Source: Bolinopsis microptera | Taxonomy: Eukaryota; Ctenophora; Tentaculata; Lobata; Bolinopsidae | Reading direction: 5' to 3' | Assembly (NCBI RefSeq): GCF_026151205.1 | Contig: NC_087074.1 | Location: forward strand, 4,898,001 to 4,962,000 | DNA: 64,000 nt | Part shown: positions 12,701-22,964 of the stretch, piece by piece | How the letters are laid out: the number at the start of each line of letters is the position of its first letter | How positions within the stretch are numbered: the stretch's first letter is position 1 | Made by a program: the position numbers and the translations under genes | Notes under the pieces: model-generated | What the model saw: only the letters and a program-made list of their open reading frames with translations | Databases searched by the model: none | What the model was told of the DNA's origin: nothing

Positions 12701-15700
12701 CAAGGGTACCCCCAAGGAGATGCAGACCTCAGATTTCCTGCTCGACCCTGACGCAAACAACTACAAGTTCCTGAGTAACGGAGATGTACAAGTACCTTCA
12801 CAGGACGACGTTGAATTGTGGAAGGAGAACGAAGAGGCTATGGTTATCCTCAACTTCTCCGACGACGAGAAATACTCCATCCTCAAACTCATGTCCGCTT
12901 GTCTACTCTTCGGAAACATCAACCTGAAGCAGAACAAGAGAGATGAAGGTTGCGAGATCGAGAATCCAGTCTACATTGAGAAGACAGCTGCTCTTCTTCA
13001 GATCCCCGCTGCTGAATTCCAGAAGTGCCTCCTCAAACCCAGAGTAAAGGTCGGATCCGAGATGGTCACCAAGTCCCAGAACTCTGACCAGGTACTTTTT
13101 AAGCACTTTCCTTGTGTTTAAATTGCGATAAAACTAAAGTAATGATAGATTCAAAAACAAACAACTTTTCTAAACTAAGATTACAGTAGAAATACAAAGT
13201 GAATCAAGTACGTTGCGAAACAGGAGATTTGTAAATAACGATGGTTTCCCGTAGGTCTACTTCGCCACCAAGGCTCTGTGTAAGGCTATCTTCGAGCGTG
13301 TGTTCAAGTGGCTGATCGGAAAGTGTAACAAGGCTCTTGATACCAAGAAACCTAGGGCTAACTTCTGTGGTGTCTTGGATATTGCTGGATTCGAGATCTT
13401 CGACGTAAGTCTTTCCACATCATTTAATTTCCTCTTTAATGTTTTTTTAAAGTCGTAATTGACAACTAATTGTCTTCTTGTAGTGTTCAGAAGGGAGATC
13501 TTTAACTTATCTTGTGACGTTATGTCAAGGTTATGGTGGCTGACACTCTGTATTATTTCAGTTCAACACATTCGAGCAGCTGTGTATTAACTTGACCAAC
13601 GAGAGACTGCAACAGTTCTTCAACCACCACATGTTCATCCTAGAACAGGAAGAATACAAGAAGGAAGGAATTGTCTGGGCGTTCATTGACTTCGGTCTTG
13701 ATCTGGAACGTTCCATTGAACTTATGGAGAAGCCAATGGGAATCTTGCCTATGTTGGACGAGGAATGCATGTTCCCCAAGGCTACTGATACTACCTACAA
13801 GGATAAGGTCATCCAGCAGCATAACAAGAAGCACCCCAAGTTCTCTACACCATCCATGAAGTCCATCAAGGGAATGGATAACCCACCCCATTTCAACATT
13901 CACCATTACGCTGGTGGGTTTTTTACAATACAAATTTTGTTGACAATAAAAATTTACTGAATCATTGTTTTATGATTCAACCATATCTCCATCAAACAAA
14001 TACCGTTTTTGTAAAACTAGGTGTATTTAGATGTTGAAGTATCTAGTTATGGTTTATAGAGCTGATACTGTATTTATATAGGTGTTGTCGGATACAATGT
14101 TGGTGATTGGTTGACCAAGAACTCCGATCCTCTCAACGACAATTGTCTGGATCTGTTCAGAAAATCTGCTATGCCCTTCATGGCTGAGCTGTTCGCTGAT
14201 TGTGTCCCCGCTGGACCCAAGGAAAGGAAGAAGACTTTCCAGACCATGGCTATGATGCACAGGAAGTCCCTGAACTCTCTCATGGGAATGTTGCACGCAA
14301 CCTACCCTCATTTCATCCGTTGTCTGGTACCTAACGAGACCAAGACCCCCGGAAAGGTCCAGGCTGAACTTATCCTTCATCAGCTCAGGTTTGTTCTAAA
14401 TCAATCAGCTTCATTATCTTCATAAGTCATAACTTTTAATTCTTGCTCTCAAAAGATGCATATTCATTGAACGGTCATGAGGTGCTCCCAATAAGACTTA
14501 ACATGTACAAATAACATTGGCAAATAAATGTAATTTCTAACTCTCAAAATGTCCAGGTGTAATGGTGTACTTGAAGGTATCCGTATTGTGCGAGCTGGAT
14601 TCCCCAACAGGATTGCCTACGCCGACTTCGTACAGCGATACAAGATCCTGGCCGCTTCAGCCATCCCTGCTGGCTTCATCGAGGCCAAAGAAGCTTCTCA
14701 GCTTATCATCACTCATCTTGAGCTTACTGATGACCAAGCTAAATTCGGAAACACCAAGGTCTTCTTCCGTTGTGGAATCTTGGGAACACTTGAGGATTTG
14801 CGTGACGAGAAGATTACCCAGATCCTCTCTGCCTTCCAGGCTCTCACTCGTGGATGGATTGCCCGCAAGATCTACATGAAGCTTATGGAACAGAGGTAAA
14901 ACTATTACCTGTTGCCTAACCTACTGGACATCTTTGAAGTATTCGGTTTTGATCAGGGTAGAAAAGCCCAAATACGAATGGCAATTATTCTCCACATAAA
15001 AATATTCGGGAAATAAATCATAGTTTTTTTCAGGGTTGGAGTTGTTGTCCTGCAGAGAAACATCCGTCAGCACTTCGTCCTGAGGAACTGGCCGTGGTGG
15101 AAGCTTTTCACCAAGGTCAAACCTCTCCTGTCCATCGCCCGTCAGGAGGACGAGATCAGAGAAAAGGAGGAAGAGATGAAGAAAGCCATGGAAGAAGCCG
15201 CTGCAACGGCCGTTGCCAAGAAGGAGCTCGAAGAGAAATACGAGAAACTTGAGGAAGAGAGGATGAAGATCCAAGCTGAGCTGGAGAGGGAGAGACAGGC
15301 AGCTATTGATGCTGAGGAACTTGTCTTCAAACTTGAAGGTAAACAGCAGGAGCTCGAGGAGGAGAACAATGAGTTGATCGACAGAATTGAAGAGGAAGAG
15401 GAGAACAACTTCATCGTCGCTGAGAACAAAAGGGGAGTTGAAGCTGAACTCATCGGAGTCCAGGAAGAACTTGCCGCTCTTGGCGAAAGGCTCAAGAACG
15501 TGAGTATTAGTTTTTTTATGTTGTTCGACAAAAATTATTTCGTTTGTTAACAAAACAACACAAAAAAGATTTTTACATCTTTGGCTCGTGCAAATCTTTT
15601 ATTGGGGTTTCCATTTATTTTTTGTTCCATTGCTGAGGCGTTCGTTTATGACAAATTCAGGCAAAATGTTTATCCTAATGTTCCATTCATTTACAATGTA

Positions 15701-18700
15701 TCACTTCAGGCCGGTGGTGATATCCAAGGAAAAGAAGCAGAACTCAAGGAAAAAAATAACGAGTTGACCAGAAAGGACGAGGAGATCAAGAAACTGGATA
15801 CCAAATTGAATGATACCGCAAAGAGACTGGGAGAGACCGAATCCATGCTGGCCGCTGCTCAAGAAAAGGGACAGCGTCTTGACAAGGAGAAGAAGAGGGT
15901 TGAGAGTGAGCTTGGTGAGACCAAAGTGGATCTTGACAAGGAAAAGAGAGCCAAGGCAGATCTGGACAAGAACCTGAGAAAGAAGGACGCTGAATGCAAG
16001 GAAGTCCTCGGACAACTTGATGACATGACTAGACAGAAGACCGAGTCTGAGGACACCGTCAGAAGGAAGGAAAGTGAAATTTCCGGCCTACAGGCAGCTG
16101 TTGAAGCTGAACAGAACAACGTTACTAAATGCCAGAGACAGATTAAAGATCTCGGACAGAAGAACAAGGACATTGAGGATGAGCTCGATAACGAGCGAAA
16201 CCAGAAGCAGAGACTTGAAAAGGCAAGAAACGAGCTTGAAGCCCAGATCGCCGCCTACGAGGATCAGATTGAGGAGGCCGGTGGAGCTAACAGCGCTGCC
16301 GTAAGTTATTTCACTTTTAATCAAACATGTCATCATAGTTTATTGAATTTTAAACAGAACGTCCAGTTTGATGCAAATATGCACATGTATAATTAGCGAG
16401 GATGGCACCTTGACTCCCAAGACTCCGAGAGTAAGGAGTGTAACAAACATTGAGGAATGTTACTGCAAAGGAAACCTTTTTTAAGTAACTCTTGATTCGC
16501 TGAGTCAGTACTTGATAAATGTTATCGTGTCTAGTGTTACCGGTCTCTGATTTTTCTTTTTTCTCTCATACATCCTGACATTCCGCAGCTGACATGGTCA
16601 GCAACAAACAATTGGTGAATTGAATAATATAATTCGTTATTCGATCTTCCTTTTTTTGCTTATTTCGCACAAACCCGATGATTTTTAAAACCAGTAAAAA
16701 CTTGTGCATGTTTAGTCTGACGTAATCCTATGGTGCCAAATTTTTGTAAATTTAGAATCATTTGCTAAATTAGTTTTCCCTCTTCATGTGCAACACAAGG
16801 GAATATTTTGTCCGCACTTTAACTCATCTCTTTCTCTTTGCAGACTGAGTTGTGCCGACGTCGTGAGGAGGAGATCGCCAAGCTCCGAAAGGATAAGGAA
16901 GGAGCTGAACTCGAAGCTCAAGAACAGGCCGATGCTTCTAAGAGGAAGTTCAACGATGTCCAGAACCAACTTGAGGATGCTGAGGATATGCTCAGGAAAT
17001 ACAAAGCCAAGTGAGAAATATATGAATAAAATTATTACGTCATTTCGTATAAGAATATATTTTGTACGAACACTTAGTTTCAATAATATAATGTTTGGTT
17101 CATTTGCGTCTTTCAAAATAATTTCTAAGATCTCCAAAGAATTATCATTTCATTTTAGTAACCCCTTAATTCAACTCAGGGCTGAAAAAGAAAAGAAGGC
17201 CTTCATGTCCGAAATGAATGACCTCAACGAGCAGGTCGACAACTTGGCCAAGGCCAAGGCCACCTCCGACAAGAACGCCGGTGGCCTTGACGCTTCTCTC
17301 GCAGAGGCCAACGCCCGTATTGCTGCACTCGAGGCCTCTCTTAGAGAGCTGACCGACAAGTACAACAAGCTGGTCAAGGACAACAACGCCACAGTCGGCA
17401 GACTGGAAGAGGCTGAGGCCAGAGAGGCCAACCTCGCCAAGCAGAAGAAGGTTCTCAGTGCCCAGATTGATGACCTGAAGAACCAGCTTGAGGACGAGAG
17501 CGCCCAGAAGAACCAGCTCATCAACCAGCTGCGTGCCGCCACTGCTGACCTTTCGGCCGCCAGAGACGACCTTGAGATTATCAACGCCGAGAAGAACGAT
17601 CTTGGCAGGAACCTAACTAACGCTCAGAACGAGATTCAGTCTTGGAAGAGCCGACTCGAGGCCGAAGCTCTGCCCAAGATCGATGGTAAGGACCATATTC
17701 TATATTGCCATATTCTGTTATATCAATATTATGCTAGTTTTATCTTCAGTTACTGTAGACTGTGTTATAAAAAAACTAATTTAAGGCGTAATTTTGCCTG
17801 TATTTTCCACTTTTTGCATCTATGGTTATATCGATGTAATTAGTACAGATGATAAACAGCAATATTTACAGAGCTTGAGGCTGAGAAGAGGAAACTCCTT
17901 GCCCGAATCCAGGAGGCTGAAGACCGAGCTGATGAGGCTATGTCAAAGTAAGTTAATTAAGTGAACAATTTCATACTTGTCCTACTTGAGAGTCCAGCTC
18001 GAAGTCACCAAATGTGCGGTATTTAAAAAGTGTGCAGTTTACATAGTGTCAAAAACCTTTTACAATACGTGAGAAATCCTGAATTTTTCACCTACATTTC
18101 CGTTCCATGCCAGACATGGCAAAGCAATAGCCCACCAGATTCTGAGATATAATATACACTAAAAATGCGAGCTGTGAGCTGGCTAACAACCGATGACAGT
18201 CATTGTCAACAACTGCCGACCTCCGTACACCCCATGTTTCCACTGCTCCCACCATTCCGAGAATATTTTTACCTTATATGGTCATGTCTCCTGTCCTGCA
18301 ATGTGTTGACGTTCAGGACCTTAAAGAGAAGCTTGTCCGGCGCCCGACTTAGAAAACTCGGGAAATACCATACAAAGTTTTAGTGACTGGTGGTTGGACT
18401 CAGAAAATAGAGACAGATTACTGTATTGAGTAAAAAAACAGCTATATCGGCTTCAGCTAGAAAAGACATAGAAGTTAGAACTGAATAGGGAACATCATAT
18501 TAATAGCATATGGAAATCATTCGGAAACTATTTGATCAAGGAGAAGTGTGTGAGCTCTGAGAGGATGATATTATGTTCACATAGTGCTACATACTGGTTA
18601 CATACTGGTTACATACTGGTTACATACTGGTTACTGACTGGTAACTGACTGGTAACTGACTGGTTACATACTGGCTACATACTGGTTACTGACTGGTAAC

Positions 18701-21700
18701 TGACTGGCTACATACTGGTTACTGACTGGTAACTGACTGGTAACATACTGGCTACATACTGGTTACTGACTGGTAACTGACTGGTTACATACTGGCTACA
18801 TACTGGTTACTGACTGGTAACTGACTGGTAACATACTGGTTAGATACTGGTAACATACTGGTTAGATACTGGTTACATACTGGCTACATACTGGTTACTG
18901 ACTGGTAACTGACTGGTTACATACTGGTTACATACTGGTTACACACATGCTGGTGTTATATCTTTATAAACTGACAATAACAAAGTTCTAACCAAACCCC
19001 GTACCCAGGTGCAACAACCTGGACAAGATGAGGACTCGTCTTATGCACGAACTCGAAGATTCTGGTGTTGAGCTAGAGAGGACTAGGTCTGAACTGGCCG
19101 CCCTTGACAAGAAGTGCAAGAAGATCGACATGATCGTCTTGGAATGGAAGAGCAAGTACGACTCTGCCAGCAGCCATGTCGAGTCTCTCACCATTGAACT
19201 CCAGAAATCCAACGTAAGTTTAACTATATCTTACTCCATATGGTTTCTAACATGCTCAGCTCTATAGATCACCGGAACATTTGTAGAATGTTTTCGGCTT
19301 ATATTTTAACACACGACATTGGGAAGAGAAATATATTTTTCTAAGCAAACTTACTTTTCAGACTAACGTCCTGAACATGAAATCCACATGTGAGGAGTAC
19401 ACCGTTACCATCGAGAACCATAGCCGATCTCTCAAGAAATACGAGGCTGACATCAGAGACTTGAACGCCGAGCTTGAGGGAGGACGCAACAGCCACGAGC
19501 TGGAGAAGATCCGCCGCAAACTCGAGGGAGAGAACGATGAGCTGAGACAGCACATTGACGAGCTCGAGATCCTTGTCTCCTCAAGCGAGAGCAAGTGCAC
19601 CAAGCTCACTCTGGAGATCGCCACCATCCGTAACTCATACGAGAGACAGCTGGCTGACGCTGATGAAGAGGGAGAGAAGGCCCGTAAGGGACTCCTCCGA
19701 CAGGTCGAACAGCTCAAGATGCAGCTCGAAGACCAAGAGAAGGCTAAGGCTGATATCCTCAAGGTGAAGAAGAACCTCGAGATTGAAGTTGGAAACCTCA
19801 ACGAGGACCTCGGAAACGCCGACAAGACCATTGCCGCTCTGAACGCCAACATTGGAAAGCACCAGAAGACCGTCCAGGAGATGACCATGGCTCTTGATGA
19901 GGCTCACCGTGCTCTCGATGACCACAAGACCGCCCTTGTCCGCTCAGACAAGCGATGCAGTGAACTGACTCACATTAAGGAGGAGCTCGAGGGCAACCTT
20001 GATGGAGCTGATCGTGCACGCCGAAACGCTGAGGGTGAGAAGTCCGAGATGGCAGCACACATTGCTGATCTTGAACGACAGATTGCCACTATCTCCAACC
20101 AGAAGAGGAAGGCTGAGGTTGATCTTGCTGGACTCCGAGAGTCTCTCGAAGAGTTCGAGTCTCAAGCTATGTCTGCTGAGGAGAAGGTGAAGAGACACGC
20201 TGATATGGTTTCTAAACTTCAGTCTGACCTTACCCGTGAGGCTGATGCTCGTGCTGGATTTGAACGTGTAAACGCCAAACTCAACAGTGACATCTTCAGC
20301 CTGAACGCAAGGATCGAGGAAGTAGAATCATCTGCTCGCTCTGCCGCCAAGAACAAGATCAGCCAGCTGGAGATCAAGATCAGACAGCTGGAGAACGACT
20401 GCTCTTCTGAGGCCAAGGCCCGAGGTGATGCTCAACATGCTCTGAAGAACCTTGACCGAGTTATCCGTGAGAAGGAATTCAACTCTGATGAGGACATGAA
20501 GACCATCCAGAGACTCCAGGGACAGATCGAGTTCCAGAACAACAAGATGAAGGCTCTCCGACGAACCATCGATGATGGCGTAAGTAAACTTTTCTAGTCT
20601 TTCTGCTTTTCCATCCCATCTGTAATTCAATATTATTCGGTACTTTACTGATATTTTCATAGGGCAAATTCTTCATCAAGGTTCCCGGTTATATATTGTT
20701 AATAGTATTAAAAAAACTAGCCCCACTAATCGAATACTCTTTACAGGAAGCTCAGATTGCTGTTATGCAGAACAAACTTCGCAAGGCTATCCATGACGTA
20801 GAAGAGGCTGAGGAGAGGTCCGCAATGTTGGAGACCCAGCTCGTCAGGGGTGGAAGATCTGGAGGTAGCTCCAGCACCCGCATCACTACTCGCCGTGTGG
20901 TAAGTTGATACGCTCACTGCTTTCACTTTCACTTTCACTTACAATTCAAATTTTAGTCTCATTTCTCCCCTTTCACGAAGTTTTTGTTTTTTGTAGCGCG
21001 CGACTACTTATATGAGCTATTATAGTATGCTACTGAAACTGCACTCCGATAATACTTCGTAGTTTTCAAGCTGCTGCAAGTAAAGCCTTCTAAAATACTC
21101 CTTTATAAATACTGCTATTTTGTGCAACGAATTTTTGCATAATACAGCTTCCCGGATTTCAACACCTCCCACAGCTTGCTGACAAGCGCTTTGACACTTG
21201 CAGGGCTTCCGAACCAGCTTACACCTCACGTAAACTTTCCGTCAGAGTCACGTGTCTTTTCACTGTAATCACGTGACTTTTCACTGTAATCACGTGACTT
21301 TTCACCGTGGTAGAATCGTTTTTTATAGGATAATGTCAGGTGGTGTTGCTTGCTGAGGAAGCAGGTCCGGAACAAACTGCTAATTACATCAGCCGTACAG
21401 TGGCCCTTTTTAATTACATGAGCCTATATATTAGTGTGCTTATTATGTTTCGGCAGGAAGACTTGCAAAATGTATAAAAATGAATCGCTGAGAGAATATT
21501 TCTCTATGCTGTTGTTATACGCATAATTGGAAATTTGGTTCAACTCTATCTCCAGTTCAACAATATACTTTATATACTCGGTAACCTTACAACTAGTACC
21601 CATCAAACGTCACACCACGTGATATGACGTCACAGCTAAATTAGTATAATTTCGACACCACTCTAAGTAACATCTTTTCCAGTTCTCATCCTCCATTGGA

Positions 21701-22399
21701 CCATCCACCACCGTTCGTCGCAGCTCTGTTACCCAAAGCTCCAATGCTGCTGCAGCAGAGTAGAGTAGGTTACCGGCATGCTTTCTGCATCTTACCGGCA
21801 TACTTTCTGCATCTTACCGGCATGCTTTCTGCATCTTACCGGCATGCTTTCTGCATCTTACCGGAATCTTACCGGCATGCTTTCTGCATCTTACCGGCAT
21901 GCTTTCTGCATCTTAACGGAATCTTACCGGCATGCTTTCTGCATCTTACCGGCATCTTACCGGCATGCACGATATCTCAACATTCTAAACTCCAATACTT
22001 GTGGTCATGCATGTCAAACCGATTAATTAAATGAACAAGTCATTCTGATTAGATTATTTGCTTGTTCAAGTCTTACAGATTGCATGTTAACGATCAATTT
22101 TATTCTCTGATAATGCTGTGATCAACATTTTGATGTCATATCCGAGATCTATAATTGATTTCTTGTTATGATCAACTTTAGAAAGCATTAAATTCTTGCT
22201 GAAATCTATAACTCATCCTCTATCTCATCCTGATTGATGAGATTTTAAAGCAATTTAATGTTAGCGTCAATATTCTCAGTTACTTTAGTTATCTCAGTTA
22301 CTTTAGTTATTTAAGTTACTGAACATACCTTGCTAAAGCAAATCCTTAACACCTTTCTGTTTACAGGCTATCGACGTCAAACGAGAGGAGGAGGAATAG
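3675..22399 (+). CDS. Mhc: Muscle (class II) myosin heavy chain, complete gene with four alternative first exons
   Basis: Actin-based ATPase motor of the thick filament. Shared exons: 10227-10417, 11764-11907, 12042-12102, 12250-13091, 13255-13404, 13562-13913, 14082-14388, 14557-14895, 15034-15499, 15710-16300, 16844-17010, 17180-17685, 17872-17947, 19009-19213, 19362-20579, 20747-20899, 22367-22399 (TAG at 22397). All junctions are GT-AG and phases match. With first exon 6422-6437 the product is 1,938 aa, the usual length for muscle myosin II. Residues in that isoform: P-loop GESGAGKT 180-187, switch [11 protein letters not shown] 236-245, switch II DIAGFE 460-465, invariant Pro 831 ending the neck, then coiled coil to the tailpiece. 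No internal mutually exclusive exons of the insect type were seen; diversity is at the N-terminus. Muscle-type identity rests on sequence resemblance. Assignment as myosin II is certain; exon edges are very likely. Confidence 0.95.
3721..4041 (+). other. Intron 1 sequence, nothing recognised
   Basis: AT-rich intron between first exon 1a and the first minisatellite. It contains a short inverted repeat around 3762-3813 (ATCATGCTGATCAT and ATGATCAGCATGAT) but no coding signal. Confidence 0.4.
4042..4146. repeat. 10-bp minisatellite, unit GTAACCAGTA, about 10 copies
   Basis: Ten-base units with variants CCAGTA and CCAATA. The reverse strand is open in several frames ([13 protein letters not shown] repeats) only because the unit lacks stop codons, so those frames are not genes. 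The same unit recurs at 6511-6950 and 7675-7760. Confidence 0.9.
4260..4870. mobile_element. Foldback DNA element with about 180-bp inverted arms
   Basis: The left arm (4260-4440) begins AGCCACGCC, and the right arm (4690-4870) ends GGCGTGGCT. The arms match over about 180 bp with only scattered differences. The spacer of about 250 bp has no reading frame. This is a long-TIR MITE in the intron between first exons 1a and 1b. Near-identity of the arms suggests recent insertion or homogenisation. No clear target duplication was seen. Confidence 0.8.
4871..6349 (+). other. Intron and upstream region of first exon 1b, no gene seen
   Basis: A short tandem array at 5461-5560 (spaced ACAAACTTCAATT-like units) is the only structure noticed. 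Small frames on both strands lack homology I recognise and fall in AT-rich DNA. Confidence 0.4.
6350..6392 (+). promoter_or_regulatory. Shared core-promoter-like block of first exon 1b
   Basis: The block runs from ACCAAGCCAGCCCATTATTT to CTTTTTGGTTGCGAGT and ends about 30 bp before the ATG at 6422. Near-copies lie at 7199-7241 and 9564-9609 at similar distances from their ATGs. The TTATTTTATTTA stretch could serve as a weak TATA box, with transcription starting around the GCGAG. The role is inferred from conservation and position. Confidence 0.6.
6422..6437 (+). CDS. Mhc: Alternative first coding exon 1b of myosin
   Basis: Encodes MSQAK plus one base of the next codon, followed by GTAAGTAA. 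Joined to exon 2 it reads [15 protein letters not shown] and gives a 1,938-aa isoform. The 5'UTR would be very short if transcription starts in the conserved block just upstream. Confidence 0.75.
6511..6950. repeat. 10-bp minisatellite, unit CAACCAGTAG, 44 copies
   Basis: An array of 440 bp made of 10-base units (CAACCAGTAG, TAACCAGTAG, CAACCAGTAT, TAACCAATAG). Unit length is kept without indels. It lies in the intron right behind first exon 1b. The long reverse-strand frame here is a by-product of the repeat. Confidence 0.95.
6951..7198 (+). other. Upstream region of first exon 1c
   Basis: AT-rich DNA between the 44-copy array and the promoter-like block of exon 1c. No other feature was seen. 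Confidence 0.4.
7199..7241 (+). promoter_or_regulatory. Shared core-promoter-like block of first exon 1c
   Basis: Second copy of the block. It contains CCCATTATTTTATTTACC as in copy 1b and ends TTGTTGCGAGT, 17 bp before the ATG at 7259. Confidence 0.6.
7259..7283 (+). CDS. Mhc: Alternative first coding exon 1c of myosin
   Basis: Encodes MSAAEEKK plus one base, followed by GTAAGTAG. Joined to exon 2 it reads [16 protein letters not shown] and gives a 1,941-aa isoform. Intron sequence just behind this exon (to about 7425) resembles that behind exon 1d (to about 9805), which points to tandem duplication of the whole promoter-exon unit. Confidence 0.75.
7675..7760. repeat. 10-bp minisatellite, about 8 copies, between two direct repeats
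   Basis: Same GTAACCAGTA unit as the two arrays upstream. It is flanked by direct repeats of about 38 bp (7623-7660 and 7761-7798, core GAAATCTGCCGTAAACTTA), as if the array had been inserted into, or expanded within, a duplicated site. Confidence 0.85.
7799..8500 (+). other. Intron sequence, nothing recognised
   Basis: A 62-aa frame (8198-8386) has no recognisable domain and no splice context that would join it to the myosin frame. I treat it as chance. Confidence 0.35.
8638..8819. mobile_element. Foldback element with 58-bp inverted arms
   Basis: The left arm (8638-8695, starting TTTAACCGGAATGTTAAAGT) and right arm (8762-8819) are inverted copies with few differences. The spacer holds GCCTGAAGATGGCGTTGACG. 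Partial copies of the end motif flank it near 8545 and 8868, and a related fragment sits at about 23112-23215. It is probably a dispersed non-autonomous element. Confidence 0.7.
8890..9563 (+). other. Upstream region of first exon 1d
   Basis: Two CACGTGA motifs at about 9105-9132 could bind bHLH factors. The 107-aa frame at 9142-9465 has no recognisable domain. It overlaps GC-richer DNA just upstream of a promoter-like block, so I do not call it a gene. Confidence 0.35.
9564..9609 (+). promoter_or_regulatory. Shared core-promoter-like block of first exon 1d
   Basis: Third copy: ACCAAACCAGCACATTATTA, then a slightly longer T-rich run, then CTTTTTGGTTGCGAGT, 14 bp before the ATG at 9624. Confidence 0.6.
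9624..9636 (+). CDS. Mhc: Alternative first coding exon 1d of myosin (proximal)
   Basis: Encodes MSKG plus one base, followed by GTAAGTCA. Joined to exon 2 it reads [14 protein letters not shown] and gives a 1,937-aa isoform. It lies only 590 bp before exon 2 and is the shortest start. Confidence 0.75.
10227..14895 (+). CDS. Mhc: Myosin motor and first IQ region (shared exons 2-9)
   Basis: Exon 2 begins behind CTTCAG and encodes the SH3-like N-terminal subdomain ([16 protein letters not shown]). Exon 5 (12250-13091, 842 bp) carries the P-loop and switch I. Switch II and relay cross the 13404/13562 junction (DIAGFEIFD, then [20 protein letters not shown]). Exon 8 has the actin-binding loop region and a short Lys-rich loop 2 ([10 protein letters not shown]). 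Exon 9 holds the SH helices, converter ([18 protein letters not shown]) and first IQ. In the SH helices Cys689 (SH2 position) is present, but the SH1 position ten residues on is Val699 ([12 protein letters not shown]). In vertebrate muscle myosin the SH1 residue is Cys. The motor is otherwise complete. Confidence 0.95.
10418..11763 (+). other. Myosin intron 2, no gene seen
   Basis: 1.3 kb of AT-rich intron. Small frames here have no recognisable domains. Confidence 0.5.
15034..22399 (+). CDS. Mhc: Myosin second IQ, rod and tailpiece (shared exons 10-18)
   Basis: Exon 10 opens with the second IQ ([12 protein letters not shown]) and the conserved [14 protein letters not shown] turn, then S2 coiled coil. 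Exons 11-17 are continuous heptad-repeat rod rich in Glu, Lys and Leu; exon 16 (19362-20579) alone encodes 406 residues. The last large exon ends in a Gly/Ser/Arg segment ([17 protein letters not shown]). A separate final exon of 33 bp (22367-22399) adds [10 protein letters not shown] and the stop. No alternative C-terminal exon was seen in the 1.5-kb last intron. The rod dimerises and assembles into thick filaments. Confidence 0.95.
16301..16843 (+). other. Myosin intron between rod exons 15710-16300 and 16844-17010
   Basis: AT-rich, without recognisable repeats or coding sequence. Confidence 0.5.
18589..18950. repeat. 11-bp minisatellite in a rod intron (ACTGGTTACAT / ACTGACTGGTA units)
   Basis: About 33 units of 11 bp alternate between two variants. 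The core ACTGGTTAC is the reverse complement of GTAACCAGT, the core of the 10-bp arrays upstream of exon 2. It lies in the intron 17948-19008 and ends about 60 bp before the next 3' splice site. Confidence 0.9.
21243..21310. repeat. Short array of TCACGTGAC-containing units
   Basis: Three imperfect units of about 22-23 bp, each with an E-box CACGTG (cores TCACGTGTCTTTTCAC and TCACGTGACTTTTCAC), lie in the last myosin intron. The same CACGTG hexamer is the hallmark of the larger arrays at 34207 and 52913. Confidence 0.7.
21771..21968. repeat. 22-bp minisatellite with 11-bp half units in the last myosin intron
   Basis: Full units start TTACCGGCATGCTTTCTG; half units are TTACCGGAATC or TTACCGGCATC. 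There are seven full and three half units, then a partial one. Each full unit contains GCATGC. The frames across it are repeat artefacts. Confidence 0.9.
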
Positions 22400-22415
22400 A
22401 CTGATAATGATAACT

Positions 22416-22447
22416 TACCACTGATATCAATAATAATATCAGTGGTA
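22416..22447 (+). other. Perfect hairpin in the myosin 3'UTR
   Basis: Arms TACCACTGATAT (22416-22427) and ATATCAGTGGTA (22436-22447) pair over 12 bp around the 8-nt loop CAATAATA. It lies 17 bp behind the stop codon, so it would be in every myosin mRNA isoform. Function unknown; stability or localisation control is possible. Confidence 0.75.
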
Positions 22448-22491
22448 TTACCCCTGGTTGACGGACTATGATTATGTGGATAATAAAATTG

Positions 22492-22497
22492 ATTCTT
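22492..22497 (+). terminator. Polyadenylation signal AATAAA of the myosin gene
   Basis: Canonical AATAAA 93 bp behind the stop codon, giving a short 3'UTR of about 110-120 nt. Confidence 0.7.
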
Positions 22498-22964
22498 GGA
22501 CTAGACGAATTCTGAATTAGGACTATAGACTGAAATTTTTGAGAGAACTTCTGTTTTTTGTATAATATTTTGTAAACATGATGATTTTTGACGAGTTTTC
22601 TAGAGAATTCCCCTTTTATACCCCCATATTCGCGGGAAAGGGTTTAAATCTTGCTATTATTCCTTGATTTTATTATTATATACTTATCAATGTGAACCAA
22701 ACTGACGCAAACTTAGAAATGATATAAGAGTTTTTATCGTTTCGAAAAACATCAAACTCTTGGTGGAATAACTAAAAATATTGATGCAAAATCTATTTAA
22801 TAACAAGACTTAAACACTCTCAAAAATACAGTGAAATAATTGTACCATAATACGGAAAAACATATTTGGGAAGATGGCGAATACATTATTCGTTAACATT
22901 TTTTCTCTTTTTAATTTTATAGTTTCTTCAATGTCCCTTCTCATTATTTTTTATTCTTTTTGGC
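22498..22964. other. Intergenic region, nothing recognised
   Basis: AT-rich DNA between the myosin 3' end and the relict of the secreted-protein array. Confidence 0.5.

Noticed and set aside
12291-20660. Many minus-strand and out-of-frame open frames across the myosin exons
   Set aside because: Shadows of the real exons; the true frame has all motor and rod motifs and matching splice phases.
21696-22034. CRISPR-like array of spaced repeats
   Set aside because: Units are contiguous 22-bp and 11-bp repeats without unique spacers, in an animal intron.
20900-22366. Alternative C-terminal exon of myosin in the last intron
   Set aside because: I looked for an acceptor followed by a short frame and stop similar to known tailpieces and found none that was convincing; the 1.5 kb holds minisatellites.
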